A DNA stretch of 64,000 nt from Alistipes megaguti (GCF_900604385.1 NZ_LR027382.1:2147001-2211000), one strand, 5' to 3'. Numbered from the stretch's first letter, positions 17,201-24,895 are shown. The notes: generated by a model not told the origin, from the sequence alone. Numbers and translations: made by a program.

Positions 17201-17758
17201 GAGTTCGATCTTCTGGATCTCGTGCGAGGTGCGGAATCCGTCGAAGAAGTGCAGGAACGGAACGCGCGACTTGATGGCAACCAGGTGGGCAACGCCGGCC
17301 AGGTCCATCACCTCCTGAACGGACGACGTAGCCAGCATGGCGAAGCCCGTCTGACGGGTGGCCATGACATCCTGGTGGTCGCCGAAGATCGACAGCGACT
17401 GGGCAGCCAGGGCGCGGGCCGAGACATGGAAGACTCCCGGGAGCAGTTCGCCCGAGATCTTGTACATGTTGGGGATCATCAGCAGCAGACCCTGCGAGGC
17501 GGTGAACGTCGAGGTCAGGGCTCCGCTCTGCAGCGAGCCGTGAACGGCACCGGCGGCACCGGCCTCCGACTGCATCTCTACGACCTTCACGGTCTCACCG
17601 AAGATGTTTTTCCGTCCCTGGGCGGCCCACTCGTCCACGAGTTCGGCCATCGTCGACGACGGCGTGATGGGGTAGATGGCTGCCACCTCCGAGAACATGT
17701 AGGCCACGTGGGCTGCAGCGTAGTTACCATCACAGGTAATGAATTTCTTTTCTGCCAT
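14213..17758 (-). CDS. nifJ: pyruvate:ferredoxin (flavodoxin) oxidoreductase, single-chain
   Basis: This homodimeric enzyme converts pyruvate, CoA and oxidised ferredoxin to acetyl-CoA, CO2 and reduced ferredoxin, a central step of anaerobic metabolism. The ATG at 17758 (MAEKKFITCDGN) gives 1181 residues, normal for the fused form. The order is a pyruvate-binding N-terminal domain (YPITPSSTMAELVDEW), a transketolase C-like part, a CoA-binding part, a ferredoxin domain with two CxxCxxCxxxC motifs (CIQCNQCSYVCP and CTGCGNCVDICP), and a TPP domain (GDGWGYDIGYGG, later YSNTGGQSS). Cys residues of the third cluster are visible at CAGCGE and later. It is monocistronic between a -7 motif 73 nt upstream and its own terminator. 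Confidence 0.97.
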   Translation of the reverse strand: MAEKKFITCDGNYAAAHVAYMFSEVAAIYPITPSSTMAELVDEWAAQGRKNIFGETVKVVEMQSEAGAAGAVHGSLQSGALTSTFTASQGLLLMIPNMYKISGELLPGVFHVSARALAAQSLSIFGDHQDVMATRQTGFAMLATSSVQEVMDLAGVAHLVAIKSRVPFLHFFDGFRTSHEIQKIELIDEAKLTALLDRDALKAFRARALNPEHPVTRGTAQNPDIYFQTREAANKFYEAVPDMVADTMKEISKITGRQYKPFVYYGAEDAENIIIAMGSVTETIKETIDYLRAKKGEKVGVITVHLYRPFAVKYLMEVLPKSVKRVCVLDRTKEPGANGDPLYMDVVEAFANCKNLPCGQMPLIIGGRYGLSSKDTTPAQMLAVFENMNLPEPKNQFTVGITDDVTFRSLPVGEEISLAKPGTFEALFFGLGADGTVGANKNSIKIIGGSTDKYCQAYFSYDSKKSGGYTSSHLRFGDKPITSPYLVTTPDFVACHVPSYVDKYDVLKGLKPGGSFLLNSVHDAETTCATLPDHMKAYLAKNKINFYIINATKIAAELGLGSRTNTIMQSAFFKIANVIPFEKAVEEMKHAILKTYGKKGEDIVNMNYAAVDAGGKEVIKIEVPAEWAQIEDKGFQTPSHASYPEFVRKIVEPINGLKGDDLPVSVFNGREDGTWENGTAAYEKRGIAVNVPEWQIANCIQCNQCSYVCPHAAIRPFLATDEEAAASGIEWKQGLGETKAYKFRVQVSPLDCTGCGNCVDICPAKGKALVMRPLEEQMPQAKNWDYVTKNIGYKNVVDKTKSVKNLQFAQPLFEFSGACAGCGETPYIKALTQLFGDKMMVANATGCTSIYSGSAPSTPYCTNAEGKGPAWANSLFEDNAEFGLGMHLGIEKLRDRIQMTMEEAIANCTKCSDELKEVMKEWIANRGSSSKSAEVTARLIPMMEACGCDYCKKILEHKDWLIKKSQWIIGGDGWGYDIGYGGVDHVLASGQDVNILVIDTEVYSNTGGQSSKATPVGAVAKFASSGKRIRKKDLGAMAMTYGYVYVAQVSIGGSQQQLFNVLKEAEAYPGPSLIIAYAPCINHGIKGGMARTQAVGKEAVACGYWHLWHYNPQLETEGKNPFVLDSKEPDWTKFHDFLMKEVRYTSLQKSFPAEAEELFQAAEENAKWRYNGYVRRSKMEY

Positions 17759-17830
17759 TTCAGTTAAGATTTTGGATGATATGTGTGTTTTTTTCCTTCT
17801 TATGGCTTGTCCCGAATCGTTCGGGCGTTG

Positions 17831-17838
17831 CAAAGATA
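17831..17838 (-). promoter_or_regulatory. -7 promoter motif of nifJ
   Basis: Read on the minus strand TATCTTTG, followed by C, is a full match to the -7 consensus and gives a leader of about 67 nt. No clear -33 TTG is seen at the normal distance. Confidence 0.55.
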
Positions 17839-17907
17839 CGAATTTCGGTGGAAATTCGAAGTCTATTTTTGTTCAAAAACGTGTAATTTTTTACCGTTTT
17901 TGATGTG

Positions 17908-17938
17908 AAAAAAATAACAACAAAACTGTTATTTTTTT
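17908..17938. repeat. perfect 12-bp inverted repeat between divergent nifJ and M16 genes
   Basis: AAAAAAATAACA at 17908-17919 and TGTTATTTTTTT at 17927-17938 are exact inverted copies with a 7-nt loop. It looks like a bidirectional terminator, but both neighbouring genes are transcribed away from it, so it terminates neither. The rest of the 377-bp gap (17759-18135) holds the two promoters and no gene. Confidence 0.6.
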
Positions 17939-18099
17939 AACACCAACCAGCGGGAAATCACCGACTTGCGAAACTGGTTAACCAATAATGCATTACCCGG
18001 GGTGCTCTTCGGCGACCCTCCGTTCGAGCCCCTCTCCCGCGGCGGGAGGCGCTTCGTGCGGCCCGCTTCCCCGCGGGGCATCTCCGGCGGCCGCGCGGT

Positions 18100-18130
18100 T
18101 TGATCGACTGCCGCTTTTTTGTTACCTTTG
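18100..18130 (+). promoter_or_regulatory. promoter of the M16 peptidase pair, probably giving a leaderless mRNA
   Basis: A -33 TTTG (18099-18102) and a -7 TACCTTTG (18123-18130) are separated by 20 nt, which is ideal for Bacteroidetes. The ATG begins at 18136, only 5 nt after the -7 motif, so transcription should start at or next to the start codon. Confidence 0.65.
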
Positions 18131-18135
18131 CGGAC

Positions 18136-19374
18136 ATGATTCCCTATATCCGACAAACGCTGGCCAACGGACTGGTCGTCGTGGTCAACCGCGACCGCGC
18201 CTCGAAACTCGCCGCCGTGAACATCCTCTACCGGGTGGGGGCGCGCAACGAGAACCCGGCCCGCACGGGCTTCGCCCACCTGTTCGAACACCTCATGTTC
18301 CGCGGCACGCGTCAGGTGCCCAACTTCGACCTGCCGGTGCAGATGGCCTCGGGCGACAACAACGCCTTTACGAACAACGACTATACGGATTTCTACATCA
18401 CCCTTCCGAAGGACAATCTCGAAACGGCGCTCTGGCTCGAGAGCGACCGTATGGAGGGGCTCGACATTACGCCCGAAAAGCTCGAAACGGAGAAGCGCGT
18501 GGTGATCGAGGAGTTCCGTCAACGCTACCTCAACCAGCCCTACGGCGATCAGATGATGCTGCTGCGCGATCTGGCCTACCGAACCCATCCCTACCGCTGG
18601 GCCACGATCGGACGGACACCCGACCACATCGAGCAGGCGACGCTCGCCGACGTGGAGGCCTTCTACCGGCGCCACTACCACCCCTCGAATGCCGTGCTGT
18701 CGATCTCGGCCGACTTGGACGAGGAGCGGATGCTTGCGCTGGCCGAAAAGTGGTTCGGACCGCTTGCCGACCGGCCGTCGGCTGCGGATCCCGTTCCGCA
18801 GGAGCTGCCTCAGCGCGAGGCCCGGCGCCGCGAGGTCGAACGCGATGTCCCGGCTACGACCGTCTCCGTGGCCTACCACATGGGACGGCGCCGCGATCCC
18901 GATTTCCAGACGGCCGACCTGATCTCCGATCTGTTGGCGGGCGGCGATTCGGGACGTCTTTACAATCGGCTTGTCAAGGAGCGGCAGCTGCTCTCGAGCG
19001 TCAATGCCTACGTCACGGGAGATCTCGATCCCGGGTTGTTCGTCTTCACGGGACAGCTGCTCCCCGGAACGACTCCCGAAGCCGTCGAGGCGGCCTTCCG
19101 CCAGGAGATCGACTCCCTGCTGCGCGATGCCGCCACGGAGTACGAGATCGAAAAGGTCAAGAACAAGTTCGAGGCCACGACGCTCTTTGGCGAACTCAAT
19201 GTCATGAACAAGGCCATGAACCTCGGATTTTACGAACTGCTCGGCGATCTGGCCTTCATCAACCGGGAGGTTGACTGCTACCGGGCCGTTACGCCCGACG
19301 ACATACGCTCGTTCTGCAGCCGCGTGCTGCGCCCCGAAAACAGTTCCACCCTGATTTACCGTGCCCGAAAATGA
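18136..19374 (+). CDS. M16-family zinc peptidase, catalytic subunit
   Basis: A 412-residue processing-peptidase-like (pitrilysin family) protein. The inverted zinc motif HxxEH is intact: H48, E51, H52 in FAHLFEHLMF. The third metal ligand is E125 or E126 in VVIEEFRQRYLNQ. No signal peptide is visible, so it is probably cytoplasmic, although relatives are also periplasmic. The following gene encodes a related protein without the motif and overlaps by ATGA, an arrangement typical of heterodimeric M16 enzymes. I chose the ATG at 18136 over an upstream TTG because the promoter -7 element lies between them. Substrate unknown. Confidence 0.9.
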   Translation: MIPYIRQTLANGLVVVVNRDRASKLAAVNILYRVGARNENPARTGFAHLFEHLMFRGTRQVPNFDLPVQMASGDNNAFTNNDYTDFYITLPKDNLETALWLESDRMEGLDITPEKLETEKRVVIEEFRQRYLNQPYGDQMMLLRDLAYRTHPYRWATIGRTPDHIEQATLADVEAFYRRHYHPSNAVLSISADLDEERMLALAEKWFGPLADRPSAADPVPQELPQREARRREVERDVPATTVSVAYHMGRRRDPDFQTADLISDLLAGGDSGRLYNRLVKERQLLSSVNAYVTGDLDPGLFVFTGQLLPGTTPEAVEAAFRQEIDSLLRDAATEYEIEKVKNKFEATTLFGELNVMNKAMNLGFYELLGDLAFINREVDCYRAVTPDDIRSFCSRVLRPENSSTLIYRARK

Positions 19375-20645
19375 GACCGCCCCGCATTACCCCTTCGGAA
19401 GTTGACATACAGCTGGCCGAAAAACACACGCTTGCCAACGGCGTGGCCCTTTACACGCTGGCCTCGGAGGATTTCGAGGTGCTGCGCTTTTCGTTTGTCT
19501 TCCGGGCCGGATCGGCCGTGCAGACGGTTCCCTTCTCGGCCTCGGCGGCGGCCAATCTCCTGGCCGAAGGCTCCACCGAGCATTCGGCGCAGCAGATCGC
19601 CGAACAATTGGACTACTACGGCTCGTGGTACGACGTGAATATCGACCGCGACTATGCCTATATCAGTTTTGCCACGCTCTCGAAATTTTTCGACCATACG
19701 CTCGCCGTGGCCGAGGAGATTCTGCTCCGTCCGGCCTTCCCCGAGGCGGAGCTGCGTACGTACGCCGCCAAACGTCGCCAGCGGTTGGCGATCGACCGCA
19801 CGAAAGTCGATGTCGAGGCCCGCGAGGCCTTTGCCCGGGCGCTCTTCGGGCCGCGTCACCCTTACGGCATCTCCTCGTCGGAGGAACTCTACGATTCGCT
19901 CACGCGGCGGGATGTCGTGGAGTTTTACCGCCGTTTCTACACGGCCGAACGTTGCTTTGTCGTCTGCAGCGGCCGCATCGGCGACCACGAACTGCAGGCT
20001 TTGGGCAATTTGGCCGGTCGGCTTCCGCGCCGAGGCGTGGTGGAGGATCCTCGCTTTCCGGCCCCGGAGACCGTTCATGAGGCGTTTGTCGACCATCCCG
20101 GGGCCGTGCAGTCATCGTTGCGGCTTGGACGGCTGCTCTTCCCGCGGCAGCATCCCGATTTCGTCGGAATGCAGGTCGTGGCCACGGCTCTGGGCGGTTA
20201 CTTCGGATCGCGTCTGATGCAGAATCTCCGCGAACGAAACGGTTATACCTATGGTGTGGTGGCTGCAATGGTCAATTTCGAACGGGCCGGTTATTTTGCC
20301 GTGGCGACGCAGGTCGGGACCGATGTGACGCGCCAGGCGCTCGGGGAAATCTATCGCGAGATCGAACTCCTGCGCACGGATCCTATGCCGGAGGAGGAGC
20401 TTGCGCTGGTGAAGAACATGATGACGGGTGAGATGATGCGGATTCTCGACGGGCCGTTCGGCATTGCCGACGTCACGATCGAGAATATCCTCTGCGGGAC
20501 CGACAACCACATCATCGGCGAGAACATCCGCCGCATCCGGAGCATGCCCCCGGACGATGTGCTGAAACTGGCCCGCAAGTATCTGGCCCGCGAGGATCTG
20601 GTAACGGTTGTGGCCGGCCCCGCCGGCTTGGGAAGCCGGTTTTAG
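19371..20645 (+). CDS. M16-family protein, non-catalytic partner subunit
   Basis: A 424-residue protein with the same fold as its upstream neighbour. The position of HxxEH is occupied by SASAAANLLAEG, so it cannot bind zinc. The substrate-handling region near the C-terminus is kept (LMQNLRERNGYTYGVVA). Such subunits complete the closed chamber of heterodimeric M16 peptidases. The ATGA overlap with the catalytic gene indicates equal expression. A terminator hairpin overlaps the last codons. Confidence 0.88.
   Translation: MRPPRITPSEVDIQLAEKHTLANGVALYTLASEDFEVLRFSFVFRAGSAVQTVPFSASAAANLLAEGSTEHSAQQIAEQLDYYGSWYDVNIDRDYAYISFATLSKFFDHTLAVAEEILLRPAFPEAELRTYAAKRRQRLAIDRTKVDVEAREAFARALFGPRHPYGISSSEELYDSLTRRDVVEFYRRFYTAERCFVVCSGRIGDHELQALGNLAGRLPRRGVVEDPRFPAPETVHEAFVDHPGAVQSSLRLGRLLFPRQHPDFVGMQVVATALGGYFGSRLMQNLRERNGYTYGVVAAMVNFERAGYFAVATQVGTDVTRQALGEIYREIELLRTDPMPEEELALVKNMMTGEMMRILDGPFGIADVTIENILCGTDNHIIGENIRRIRSMPPDDVLKLARKYLAREDLVTVVAGPAGLGSRF
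20624..20644 (+). terminator. terminator hairpin overlapping the stop codon of the M16 partner gene
   Basis: CCGGCTT, loop GGG, AAGCCGG followed by TTTT. The hairpin encodes the final residues (AGLGSRF) and the T-run contains the start of the TAG stop at 20643-20645. A related copy follows about 70 bp downstream (20694-20719). Confidence 0.65.
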
Positions 20646-20693
20646 AGGCGGATGGACCTCTATGGGGTTTCCGAGTCTCTTCCGCGCTCCCGC

Positions 20694-20719
20694 CCCGCCG
20701 GCTTGGGATGTCGGTTTTT
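20694..20719 (+). repeat. second copy of the CCCCGCCGGCTTGGGA segment
   Basis: The 16-bp segment at 20619-20634 recurs here, followed by TGTCGGTTTTT in place of AGCCGGTTTT. The copy still forms a weaker hairpin (CCGGC/GTCGG) with five T. It lies between the M16 gene and the rsmA stop and may act as a backup terminator. Confidence 0.5.
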
Positions 20720-20764
20720 GGGGGTAGGACCATGGAGGGTTTCTGATACCCCGCCAGCCCTCGA

Positions 20765-21556
20765 TCAGTTCTTCAGCCGTTCTGACACCCAGCGGGTCAA
20801 TTCGACAAATTCTGCTACCGACAGAGTCTCGGCACGCCGTGTGAAGAAGGGGTGCTCCGCACCGCCGAAGTCGCCGAAGACCGCCTTCAGCGAATTGCGC
20901 AGCATCTTGCGCCGCTGTCCGAACGAGGCCTTGACAACCTTGATGAAGAGCGTTTCGTCGCAGTCGAGCCTCTTTACGGCGTTCCGGCGCAGGCGGATCA
21001 CCGCACTTTTGACCTTCGGGGGCGGGTTGAAAACCGTCTCGTTGACCGTGAAGAGGTACTCGATGTCGTACCACGCCTGCAACAGTACCGACAGGATGCC
21101 ATACTCCTTCGATCCGGGCGGCTCGGCGATCCGCACGGCTACCTCCTTCTGGATCATCCCCACGCATTCGGGAACGAGATCGCGGTTTTCCAGCACCTTG
21201 AAGAAGATCTGCGACGAAATGTTGTAGGGAAAGTTGCCGATCAGGTGCAGCCCCCCGGGGAAGCGCTCGCGCAGGTCGAGTTTCAGAAAATCGCCCTCGA
21301 TCAGCCGGGGTGTGAAATTCGGGTAGTGCGCATGAAGATATTCGACACTCTCGGTATCGATCTCGGCCCCCCAGGTCACGAGGTCGGCGCGGCGCAGCAG
21401 GAATTGCGTGAGCACACCCATTCCACACCCCACCTCAAGTGTCGGGCAGGGTGCCTCGGGTGTCCCACCCGAGAGCGAGTCGCAAATCTTGCGTGCAATG
21501 TTCAGATCGACCAGAAAATGTTGGCCCAGAGACTTTTTGGCGCGTACTTCGGTCAT
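20765..21556 (-). CDS. rsmA: 16S rRNA dimethyladenosine transferase RsmA/KsgA
   Basis: It dimethylates two adjacent adenosines near the 3' end of 16S rRNA, late in 30S assembly. The 263-residue protein starts VRAKKSLGQHFLVD, has the SAM-binding motif EVGCGMGVLT (41-50) and the catalytic NFPY (108-111), and a C-terminal helical domain with FGQRRKMLRNSLK. All are standard for the family. Its start overlaps the upstream small membrane protein gene by ATGA, making it the last gene of a four-gene minus-strand operon. Confidence 0.96.
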   Translation of the reverse strand: MTEVRAKKSLGQHFLVDLNIARKICDSLSGGTPEAPCPTLEVGCGMGVLTQFLLRRADLVTWGAEIDTESVEYLHAHYPNFTPRLIEGDFLKLDLRERFPGGLHLIGNFPYNISSQIFFKVLENRDLVPECVGMIQKEVAVRIAEPPGSKEYGILSVLLQAWYDIEYLFTVNETVFNPPPKVKSAVIRLRRNAVKRLDCDETLFIKVVKASFGQRRKMLRNSLKAVFGDFGGAEHPFFTRRAETLSVAEFVELTRWVSERLKN

Positions 21557-21795
21557 TTTTTCGGTCGGCGACTGCGTTTTTTCTTTTCACTGCGTTCACG
21601 GGCACGCTCCTCGCGGGCCGCACGGCGTTGCGTGAGCCGGAAGGTGTAGAGCAGACCCACGAATCCGATGCCCAGCAGCAGCACCCAGAACCAGACGGCA
21701 ATGCCGCGTTCCATGAATTCCAGTGCGTAGATGATTCCGGCGATGGCCACTACCATTCCGACCAGGCGGATCACCTGCATGAAATTGATCTTCAT
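21553..21795 (-). CDS. small membrane protein, 80 aa
   Basis: Two hydrophobic helices (about residues 7-26 and 33-52) are followed by a strongly basic tail rich in Arg, Lys and Glu (RRAAREERARERSEKKKRSR). No family recognised. The ATGA overlap with rsmA couples the two. The basic tail could contact RNA or acidic lipid; that is inference. Confidence 0.75.
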   Translation of the reverse strand: MKINFMQVIRLVGMVVAIAGIIYALEFMERGIAVWFWVLLLGIGFVGLLYTFRLTQRRAAREERARERSEKKKRSRRPKK

Positions 21796-21799
21796 ACTG

Positions 21800-21997
21800 T
21801 TATTCCTCTTTTTTTGCGGTTTTGCGGCGCCGATGCTGCAGAGCTCCGAACGTCATGGCCGCCGAGGCCAGGGCCATCAGTACCGGAAGGTACCACAACT
21901 CCTGTGCGTCATCCATGGTGACGCGCCATGCCGAGACCACGGCAGCCAGAAAAAACATACCGGCCAGAATGGCCATCATTCGGTCGATCGTTCGCAT
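21800..21997 (-). CDS. small membrane protein, 65 aa
   Basis: Two transmembrane helices (about 6-24 and 35-53) and a short basic tail (HRRRKTAKKEE). It lies 4 nt upstream of the next small gene and 3 nt downstream of the previous one, so it is clearly in the same operon. It has the same hydrophobic pair plus basic tail layout as its neighbours, which suggests related roles. Not recognised. Confidence 0.7.
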   Translation of the reverse strand: MRTIDRMMAILAGMFFLAAVVSAWRVTMDDAQELWYLPVLMALASAAMTFGALQHRRRKTAKKEE

Positions 21998-22000
21998 CGG

Positions 22001-22225
22001 CTACGGAATTTTGTACTTGTCCACCTCGTCGAGGTGTTTGCGCTTTTTCTTGTGGTATTCGTTGTAGACCATCCCCGCGGCTGCCGCCACGAAGAGAATG
22101 CCCACAATGAAATCGAATGTATTCACACAGTTGGAATGGGTCACGCGCCAATAGATATTGGTTCCGAGCCATACCAGCGTCAACACCAGAAAAGCAATGG
22201 CAAGTGTAAAGGTCTTTTTGTTCAT
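22001..22225 (-). CDS. small membrane protein, 74 aa, first gene of the rsmA operon
   Basis: A signal-like first helix (TFTLAIAFLVLTLVWLG), a short external loop with a single Cys, a second helix (FDFIVGILFVAAAAGMVY) and a basic Lys-rich tail. This is the third small protein of the same plan upstream of rsmA. Not recognised. No promoter matching the consensus was seen just upstream. Confidence 0.7.
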   Translation of the reverse strand: MNKKTFTLAIAFLVLTLVWLGTNIYWRVTHSNCVNTFDFIVGILFVAAAAGMVYNEYHKKKRKHLDEVDKYKIP

Positions 22226-22659
22226 AGGCGTGGTCTTTAGGTTCTATCAATCTCTCATCCGGAGTGTCGTTGGATCTCTCCGGCCCCGGGTCTTTCCCGC
22301 GGGTTCCATACAACTTCTTCCTTTCGGTTGGAGGGGCTTCGAAACAGGTTGGGACTTCCGGTTTTTTCCGGCAGTATTCCTGCCTACTGGCATGTGGTCC
22401 TCTTTTTGCGGCCGGCAGGGCGGTCCGTTTCTTCCCTTGCGGTCCTTCTCTGCTGTCCGGGTTGTTCCGTACTCCCCTGCATCATCTTCTCTGCGGCCTT
22501 CTTTCCTGTGGCTCTCTGCTTTCCTTCCTTCTCTCTTCCCCTTCTCTCCCTTCTTTTTTCCTTTTCTCCCTTCTTCCTTCTTTCTCTTCCTCTTTTTTCT
22601 CTCTCTCTTCTCCCTCCTCTCTTCTCCCTCCGGCGGCCCCCCCCCGCTTCGGCCCCGGG
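22226..22659. repeat. gene-free gap with a long polypyrimidine/polypurine tract
   Basis: The 434-bp gap between recQ (3' end) and the rsmA operon holds no convincing gene. From about 22488 to 22630 the plus strand is nearly all C and T, and a run of nine C follows at 22637-22645, 14 bp from the recQ stop. In the recQ mRNA this is a G9 run followed by about 140 nt of GA-rich sequence. An open frame exists on the minus strand but would encode only Glu, Arg, Lys and Gly, so I do not call it a gene. Confidence 0.7.
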
Positions 22660-24852
22660 TCAGTTGCCCTGTTCGCAGATGAACTGGATGCGGACCAGAC
22701 GGATCTCCTCTTCGGTGTAGTCGGAGCCCAGTTCCTCGATGGCGGCATCCAGCGAATCGCTCTCGGCATCCTCCTTGAAGTAGAGGTAGATGTCCTGGAT
22801 CTTGTCCTCGTCCATGAACTCCTTCAGATAGTAGGAGATGTCGAGTTTCGTGCCGGCATTGACGATGGCTTCGATTTCGGTGAGCAGCTCGTCGAAATCG
22901 AGGTCCTTGGCCCGGGCGATATCTTCGAAATCCATCTTGCGGTCGATGGACTGGATGATGAAGATCTTGTTGCCCGACTTGCTGGCCACTCCCTTGACGA
23001 CCATATCCTGCGGACGGATGATCTCCTTCTCCTCGACGTAGGCCTTGATGAGCTTGATGAACTCCTCGCCGAATTTCCGGGCCTTGCCGGCACCTACGCC
23101 CGTGATGTTCTGCATCTCCTCGAGCGTAATCGGGTACTGGATGGCCATATCCTCGAGTGAGGGGTCCTGGAAGATGACAAACGGCGGCAGGCCGTGTTGT
23201 TTGGCGACCTTCTTGCGCAGATCCTTCAGCATGGCGAAGAGCTCCTCGTCGGCGGCTCCGCCCTTGCCCATCGGGGCGACGGCTTCGGCCTCCTTCTCCT
23301 CCTCGTCGTAGTCGTGGTCGAGGGTGATGGTCACGGGGTAGGGCATGGCGATGTAGTTCTCGCCCTTTTTGTTGATCGAGATCAGTCCGTAGTTTTCGAT
23401 GTTCTTGTCGATCAGTCCGAGGATCAGCCCCTGGCGCAGCACGGCGCCCCAGAAGCGTGCGTCGTGATCGGCGCCGGCTCCGAACCATTTCGAGGTGTTG
23501 TGGCCGTAGCTTTTGATCAGCGCCGTATTCTTGCCCACGAGCACGTTGATCAGGTAGTCGGACTTGAACTTGTCGCCGATGTCGCGCAACGCCTCGAGAG
23601 CCATCTTCAGGGCGGCCCGGGCGTCGACCTTGGGTTTGGGGTTGCGGCAGTTGTCGCAGTTGCCGCAATTGTCCTCGGTGTACTCTTCGCCGAAGTAGTG
23701 GAGCAGCGTCTTGCGGCGGCACATCGAACTCTCGGCATAGGAGACCGTCTCCTGCAGGAGCAGTTTGCCGATCTCCTGTTCGGCAACGGGCTTGCCCTGC
23801 ATGAATTTCTCGAGTTTCTGGATATCCTTGTAGCTGTAGAAGGCCAGGCAGTAGCCTTCGCCGCCGTCACGTCCGGCGCGGCCGGTCTCCTGGTAGTATC
23901 CTTCGAGCGATTTGGGCATGTCGTAGTGGATCACGTAGCGCACGTCGGGTTTGTCGATGCCCATGCCGAAGGCGATCGTGGCGACGATGACATCGACCCG
24001 CTCCATGAGGAAGTCGTCCTGATTGGCGGCGCGTGTGGCGGCATCCATGCCGGCATGATAGGCCCGGGCGCGGATGCCGTTGGCGATGAGCAGTTCGGTG
24101 AGCTCCTCGACCTTCTTGCGGCTCAGGCAGTAGATGATGCCGCTCTTGCCCTCGTTCTGTTTGATGAAGCGGATGATTTCGTGGTCGATGTTGTGTTTGG
24201 GGCGGATCTCGTAGTAGAGGTTCGGGCGGTTGAACGACGACTTGAAGACTTGGGCATCCGTCATGCCGAGGTTCTTCTGGATGTCCATCTGCACCTTGGG
24301 CGTTGCCGTGGCCGTGAGGGCGATCAGCGGGGCCTGTCCGATTTCGTTGATGATCGGGCGGATACGGCGATACTCGGGGCGGAAGTCGTGTCCCCATTCC
24401 GAGATGCAGTGGGCCTCGTCGATGGCGTAGAACGACACCTTTATTTTACGCAGGAAGGCGACGTTGTCCTCCTTGGTGAGCGATTCGGGGGCGAAATAGA
24501 GCAGTTTGGTCTTGCCGTCGAGCACGTCCTGGCGCACCTGGGCCACGGCGGTCTTGTTGAGCGACGAATTGAGGAAGTGGGCGATGCCCGATTCGGCCGA
24601 GAAGGTGCGCATGGAGTCGACCTGATTCTTCATCAGGGCGATCAGCGGCGAGATGATGATCGCTACGCCGTCCATCAGGAGTGCGGGCAACTGGTAGCAC
24701 AACGATTTGCCGCCGCCCGTAGGCATCAGCACGAAAGTATCCTTGCCCTCCAGCACGTTGCGGATTACCGCCTCCTGATTCCCTTTGAATGACGAGAAGC
24801 CGAAATATTCCTTCAACTTGTCATGCAACAGGGATGAATCGAACTGTTTCAT
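22660..24852 (-). CDS. recQ: ATP-dependent DNA helicase RecQ
   Basis: A 3'-5' helicase for recombination and fork repair. The ATG at 24852 (MKQFDSSLLHD) gives 730 residues; the frame extends upstream through the promoter. Walker A is TGGGKS (K49) and DEAH is at 145-148. The RecQ zinc-binding cluster CRRKTLLHYFGE...CGNCDNC is complete. It is followed by a winged-helix RQC domain, an HRDC domain (LRKKVAKQHGLPPFVIFQ) and a further C-terminal extension of about 90 residues that is usual in Bacteroidetes RecQ. It is divergent from lptB. Confidence 0.95.
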   Translation of the reverse strand: MKQFDSSLLHDKLKEYFGFSSFKGNQEAVIRNVLEGKDTFVLMPTGGGKSLCYQLPALLMDGVAIIISPLIALMKNQVDSMRTFSAESGIAHFLNSSLNKTAVAQVRQDVLDGKTKLLYFAPESLTKEDNVAFLRKIKVSFYAIDEAHCISEWGHDFRPEYRRIRPIINEIGQAPLIALTATATPKVQMDIQKNLGMTDAQVFKSSFNRPNLYYEIRPKHNIDHEIIRFIKQNEGKSGIIYCLSRKKVEELTELLIANGIRARAYHAGMDAATRAANQDDFLMERVDVIVATIAFGMGIDKPDVRYVIHYDMPKSLEGYYQETGRAGRDGGEGYCLAFYSYKDIQKLEKFMQGKPVAEQEIGKLLLQETVSYAESSMCRRKTLLHYFGEEYTEDNCGNCDNCRNPKPKVDARAALKMALEALRDIGDKFKSDYLINVLVGKNTALIKSYGHNTSKWFGAGADHDARFWGAVLRQGLILGLIDKNIENYGLISINKKGENYIAMPYPVTITLDHDYDEEEKEAEAVAPMGKGGAADEELFAMLKDLRKKVAKQHGLPPFVIFQDPSLEDMAIQYPITLEEMQNITGVGAGKARKFGEEFIKLIKAYVEEKEIIRPQDMVVKGVASKSGNKIFIIQSIDRKMDFEDIARAKDLDFDELLTEIEAIVNAGTKLDISYYLKEFMDEDKIQDIYLYFKEDAESDSLDAAIEELGSDYTEEEIRLVRIQFICEQGN

Positions 24853-24887
24853 TTCGCCGTTTGTATGCTTTAAAAGAAAATTCAACG

Positions 24888-24895
24888 TAAAGATA
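24888..24895 (-). promoter_or_regulatory. probable -7 motif of recQ
   Basis: Read on the minus strand TATCTTTA matches seven of eight positions of the -7 pattern, 36 bp upstream of the recQ start. Confidence 0.35.

Noticed and set aside
13931..17767. Very long open frame on the plus strand opposite nifJ (over 1200 codons)
   Set aside because: It is the antisense shadow of a GC-rich, strongly codon-biased gene. The minus strand has all PFOR motifs; the plus frame gives an Arg/Leu/Val-rich product with no domain.
22482..22769. Minus-strand frame rich in Glu, Arg and Lys behind recQ
   Set aside because: It is only the translation of the polypurine tract and overlaps the recQ end in another frame.
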